Below the pieces are notes generated by a model. That model did no database searches. It was not told the origin of the DNA and saw only the letters and a list, made by a program, of their open reading frames with translations. 64,000 nt of DNA from Stutzerimonas stutzeri RCH2. Its GTDB lineage: Bacteria; Pseudomonadota; Gammaproteobacteria; Pseudomonadales; Pseudomonadaceae. The stretch is taken from NCBI RefSeq assembly GCF_000327065.1, contig NC_019936.1, positions 372,001-436,000 on the forward strand. The letters run 5' to 3'. Shown here in pieces: positions 60,761 to 64,000 of this stretch. Numbering within the stretch: the first letter of the stretch is position 1; each line of letters opens with the position of its first letter. The position numbers and the translations under genes are program-made.

Positions 60761-62575
60761 CTAGAACCAGGCGTCCTGCATGGTCAGGCAGGTGTCGTCG
60801 CGGGCTTCGAGGATGGCCAGTTCGGGCTCGCAGGCCGGAACTTCCCAGGTCAGGAAGTAACGCGCCGCCTGCAGCTTGCCGCGATAGAAGTCGGCGTCTG
60901 CGGCGTTGCCCTCGGCGAGTCCGCGTTCGGCGCGCAGGGCCTGTTCCAGCCAGCGCCAGCCGATCACCGCATGGCCGAACACCTTCAGATACAGTGCCGA
61001 GTTGGCCAGCGCCTGGTTCACCTTGCCCGCTGCGAGATCGCCGAGCAGCGCCTGGGTGACGCTGGTGAGGCGGGCGATATGCTGCTCCAGCGGCTTGCGC
61101 AGGGCGGTCAGCGAGTCGTATTCGGCGGCGCGTGCGCAGCTGGCCTGGATCAGCCCAAGCAGTTGACGCAGGCCGGCGCCCTTGTTCTGCATCAGCTTGC
61201 GGCCGAGCAGGTCCAGCGACTGGATGCCGTGGGTGCCTTCGTGGATCGGGTTCAGGCGGTTATCGCGGTAGTACTGCTCCACCGGATATTCGCGGGTGTA
61301 GCCATGCCCGCCGAGAATCTGGATCGCCAGTTCGTTGGCTTTCAGGCAGTACTCCGACGGCCAGGATTTGACGATCGGTGTCAGCAGGTCGAGCAGCTCG
61401 CTGGCATTGCGCCGCTCCTCCTCGCTCTCGGCGGTGTGCTCGTCGTCCACCAGGCGTGCCGAGTACAGGCCGAGATCGAAGGCGCCTTCGACGTAGGCCT
61501 TCTGCATCAGCAGCATGCGCTTGACGTCGGTGTGCTCGATGATCGGCACCTGGCTTGAGGCCGGGTCCTTGCCGTCCGGCAGGCGGCCCTGCGGGCGGCC
61601 CTGCGGGCGCTCGCGGGCGTAGTTCAGCGAATAGAGGTAACCGGCGTAGCCGAGCATGATCGCGCCCATGCCGACGCCGATGCGCGCCTCGTTCATCATC
61701 TGGAACATGTAGGCCAGGCCCTTGTGCGGCTCGCCTACCAGGTAACCGACGCAGTTGCCGTTGTCGCCGAAGTTCAGCGCGGTGCTGGTGGTGCCGCGCC
61801 AGCCCATCTTGTGGAACAGCCCGGCAAGCAGCACGTCGTTGCGCTGGCCGAGGCTGCCGTCGTCGTTGACCAGGAACTTCGGCACGATGAACAGGCTGAT
61901 GCCCTTCACTCCGGGGGGCGCGTCCGGCAGCTTGGCCAGGACCATGTGCACGATGTTTTCCGACAGCGGATGGTCACCACCGGAAATGAAGATCTTGTTG
62001 CCCTTGAGCCGATAGCTGCCGTCGCCCGCCGGTTCGGCGCGGGTGCGGATGTCCGACAGCGAGGAGCCGGCGTGCGGCTCGGTGAGTGCCATGGTGCCGA
62101 AGAAACGGCCTTCGAGCATCGGCTGCAGGAAGCGCTGCTTCTGCTCTTCCGAGCCGAAGGTTTCGATCAGGTGCGAGGCGCCCATGCTCAGCATCGGGTA
62201 GGAACTGGTGGCGATGTTGGCCGACTGGAAATGCGCGAAGCAGGCCCGCGACAGCAGGTTCGGCAGCTGCATGCCGCCGTCGTCGAAGCTGCGCTGGGCG
62301 TTGTGGAAGCCCGCCTCGATAAAGGCGTCGACGGCCGGCTTGACCTCGGGAATCAGCACCGCTTCGCCGTTGACGTACTGCGGCTCGTGCTCGTCGGACT
62401 TGCGGTTGTGTGGTGCGAAGTATTTCTCGGCGATGGTCCGCGCGGTGCCGATGGCGGCGTCGAAGGTTTCGCGGCTGTGATCGGCAAAGTGCTCGCGGCG
62501 GGTCAGAGCCTCAGCGTCCAGCACTTCGTAGAGTTCGAACGCCAGGTTACGCGGGCAGAGCAGGGTCTCGGTCAT
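60761..62575 (-). CDS. Acyl-CoA dehydrogenase (about 600-residue class)
   Basis: A 604-residue FAD enzyme of fatty-acid beta-oxidation. MALTEPHAGSSLSDIRT (FAD/substrate loop), FISGGDHPLSENI and LGGHGYTREYPVEQYYRDNRLNPIHEGTHGI in the helical domain are typical of the long class with an extra C-terminal domain. Chain-length preference is unknown. The ATG at 62575 has GGAGGTT upstream; a TTG two codons earlier is rejected. It is monocistronic. Confidence 0.94.
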   Translation of the reverse strand: MTETLLCPRNLAFELYEVLDAEALTRREHFADHSRETFDAAIGTARTIAEKYFAPHNRKSDEHEPQYVNGEAVLIPEVKPAVDAFIEAGFHNAQRSFDDGGMQLPNLLSRACFAHFQSANIATSSYPMLSMGASHLIETFGSEEQKQRFLQPMLEGRFFGTMALTEPHAGSSLSDIRTRAEPAGDGSYRLKGNKIFISGGDHPLSENIVHMVLAKLPDAPPGVKGISLFIVPKFLVNDDGSLGQRNDVLLAGLFHKMGWRGTTSTALNFGDNGNCVGYLVGEPHKGLAYMFQMMNEARIGVGMGAIMLGYAGYLYSLNYARERPQGRPQGRLPDGKDPASSQVPIIEHTDVKRMLLMQKAYVEGAFDLGLYSARLVDDEHTAESEEERRNASELLDLLTPIVKSWPSEYCLKANELAIQILGGHGYTREYPVEQYYRDNRLNPIHEGTHGIQSLDLLGRKLMQNKGAGLRQLLGLIQASCARAAEYDSLTALRKPLEQHIARLTSVTQALLGDLAAGKVNQALANSALYLKVFGHAVIGWRWLEQALRAERGLAEGNAADADFYRGKLQAARYFLTWEVPACEPELAILEARDDTCLTMQDAWF

Positions 62576-62680
62576 GGTCAACCTCCGTTTTCATCCGCCC
62601 GAGTCTAAGGACCGCGGTTTTCCATTGCCTAGCTTCATCCATTGCACTGATGAAGCGTCAACACGGGGTCGGGCCATCGT

Positions 62681-63571
62681 TCAGCCGAACAGCTGGCGCA
62701 TCATCGCGGCCAGCTCGCCATCGCCTAGGCCGGCGGCGTCGAGATGGGTCAGTGCGGCCTCTCGGTGAGTTGCCAGCTGTTGCTCGGCTGCCTGCTGGCC
62801 GAGCAGCGAGACCACGGTTGCCTTGGTCCGATCCTGCTGGCAGTTCTTGCCGGTCTGCTCGGGTGTCAGACCATCGGCGATATCGTCGAGCAGCTGGAAG
62901 GCCAGGCCCAGTTGGTTGGCAAAGCCTTGCAGGTGGCGTGTCCGCGTCCGCTCCGCGCCGGCAAGCAGGGCCGCAACTTCCAATGCGGCGGTGAACAGCG
63001 AGGCGGTTTTCAACTGGTTGGTGGCGATCACCGCGTCGAGCTGCTGTGCTTCTTGCGCACCATGCAGGTCGCGGAACTGCCCACGTACCAGGCCTTGCGC
63101 ACCGACCGAGCGCGCGAGGATGGCCACCGCGTCGTTGCGCTGCCTGGGGGTGAGCCGGGGCGCGGTGGCGGTGATGCCATACGCATGGCTGAGCAGTGCG
63201 ACCGAAGCGAGCACGGCGACGTCTTCGCCGAAGCGCAGATGAATGGTCGGCTGTCCACGCCGCAGGCTGGCGTTGTCCATGCATGGCATGTCGTCGAGAA
63301 ACAGCGAGGCGGCGTGGATCATTTCCAAGGCGCAGGCCAGGTCCAGGCCGATATCCGGGTCGATGCCCAGATCACTTAGCGCCAGTAGCAACAGCAGCGG
63401 CCTGAGCCGCTTGCCGGGTGCCAGCGTGCCTTCGCGTAAGGCCAGGCTGACCTTATCCAGCTCCGACTCGGGGAATGGCAGGCGCAGCGCCAGGCGCTCA
63501 TCGACCTGCCGGCGCAGGCGCAGCAGGCTGTCGCATTGCGGAAGCGGGACGGGGGAATTCTGCGTTTGCAT
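62681..63571 (-). CDS. crtE: Geranylgeranyl/farnesyl diphosphate synthase family, CrtE-like
   Basis: A 296-residue polyprenyl synthase. The first aspartate motif has the bacterial insertion form DDMPCMD (residues 93-99) and the second is [15 protein letters not shown] and KTASLFTAA are conserved. Divergence from a type 2 isopentenyl-PP isomerase, as in carotenoid gene clusters, favours GGPP synthase (CrtE). IspA-type FPP synthase would look similar but usually sits with xseB/dxs, which are absent. The ATG at 63571 is chosen (GAGGG upstream); the upstream in-frame start at 63670 would cross the promoter palindromes. Confidence 0.82.
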   Translation of the reverse strand: MQTQNSPVPLPQCDSLLRLRRQVDERLALRLPFPESELDKVSLALREGTLAPGKRLRPLLLLLALSDLGIDPDIGLDLACALEMIHAASLFLDDMPCMDNASLRRGQPTIHLRFGEDVAVLASVALLSHAYGITATAPRLTPRQRNDAVAILARSVGAQGLVRGQFRDLHGAQEAQQLDAVIATNQLKTASLFTAALEVAALLAGAERTRTRHLQGFANQLGLAFQLLDDIADGLTPEQTGKNCQQDRTKATVVSLLGQQAAEQQLATHREAALTHLDAAGLGDGELAAMMRQLFG

Positions 63572-63619
63572 GGCGGTGCCCTCGCTGGCGCCCCAGTTCG
63601 AGCAGCCGGGTTGCGCAAT

Positions 63620-63658
63620 GTTGTACAACGATTGGACGTTATGACAAAAACCTGTACA
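63620..63658. promoter_or_regulatory. Paired TGTACA palindromes in the crtE/isomerase divergent promoter
   Basis: A perfect palindrome GTTGTACAAC (63620-63629) and a second TGTACA (63653-63658, in CCTGTACAAC) lie 31 bases apart centre to centre, about three helical turns. TGTACA sites are bound by LitR/CarH-type light-responsive MerR regulators before crt genes in other bacteria. No such gene is visible within the window. The first palindrome also fits the GTYRT-AYRAY uronate operator. Confidence 0.5.
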
Positions 63659-63729
63659 ACTCGTTGCCATCGCATAGCACTTTTTTCAGGGCGTCACGTC
63701 CAAACAAGTCTTCCCGGGAGCCGATTTCC

Positions 63730-64000
63730 ATGAGCAAGCAATCGTTGGTCAGCCGCAAAAACGATCATCTGGATATCGTCCTGGACCCGGCGCGGGCAGC
63801 CGGTGCGACGGGTACCGGTTTCGGCGCATTTCGCTTTGAGCACTGCGCCCTGCCCGAGTTGCACCTGGACCAGATCGACCTGAAAGGCGCGCTGTTCGGG
63901 CGCAGCCTGCGAGCCCCGCTGCTGATCAGCTCGATGACCGGCGGCGCCGCACGTTCGGCCGCGATCAATGCGCACCTGGCGGAAGCCGCGCAACATTTGG
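63730..64000 (+). CDS. fni: Type 2 isopentenyl-diphosphate delta-isomerase (5' part only)
   Basis: The first 90 codons of an FMN-dependent isomerase of IPP to [16 protein letters not shown] at the N-terminus and [11 protein letters not shown] near residues 62-72 are diagnostic of the Idi-2/Fni family. The reading frame runs off the right edge. GGGAG lies upstream of the ATG at 63730. With crtE it should supply precursors for carotenoids; the remaining crt genes are expected to the right. Confidence 0.9.
   Translation, partial: MSKQSLVSRKNDHLDIVLDPARAAGATGTGFGAFRFEHCALPELHLDQIDLKGALFGRSLRAPLLISSMTGGAARSAAINAHLAEAAQHL

Overview
This 64 kb window is high-GC, densely packed chromosomal DNA from a gammaproteobacterium of the Pseudomonadaceae. 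It most resembles a Stutzerimonas (Pseudomonas stutzeri group) strain. The grounds are Pseudomonas-type genes (RarD, GlcB, SelO, MscK, NhaP2, an OprD porin, DUF294/exonuclease pair), codon use, and the start of a crtE/type 2 isopentenyl-PP isomerase carotenoid locus at the right edge. No rRNA, tRNA, CRISPR array, insertion sequence or prophage was found.

Left part (1-11 kb): a small membrane protein; a translationally coupled cNMP/CBS/DUF294 protein and DEDD exonuclease; a chemoreceptor-porin-PstS-like operon bounded by two identical terminators; malate synthase G; a two-ACT regulator; and a RarD transporter. An SDR-trehalase pair (11-13.4 kb) follows.

Middle part (13.5-42.7 kb): mainly an oxidative hexuronate/aldarate catabolic region. 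Uronates enter by a TRAP transporter and are oxidised by uronate dehydrogenase. The lactone is opened by an SMP-30 hydrolase. Galactarate and glucarate are dehydrated by GarD, a talarate/galactarate dehydratase and two GudD paralogues. KdgD and a semialdehyde dehydrogenase then yield 2-oxoglutarate. A second, tripartite tricarboxylate-type (Tct) transporter, an aldose-1-epimerase, a 2-hydroxyacid dehydrogenase, a GntR/FadR-type regulator and an OprD porin complete the set. Near-palindromic operators of the form GTYRT-AYRAY lie in front of the regulator, udh, gudD, kdgD and oprD. At udh, gudD and oprD they sit just downstream of TTGACA-type promoters, so they define a local regulon. An azlCD pair and a LysR gene are interspersed, and an iron-siderophore uptake operon (TonB receptor plus DUF3649/PepSY/DUF3325 proteins, with a Fur-box-like site) sits between the epimerase and oprD.

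Right part (42.8-64 kb): an SPFH/NfeD/LEA-2 lipoprotein membrane operon; an internally deleted metallo-beta-lactamase-fold gene; an SDR; a PMP3-like peptide; a four-gene hybrid kinase-CheR-CheB-kinase cluster; SelO; MscK; NhaP2; an acyl-CoA dehydrogenase; and divergent crtE and isopentenyl-PP isomerase (cut by the window end).

All assignments come from reading the protein and DNA sequence by eye, without database searches.
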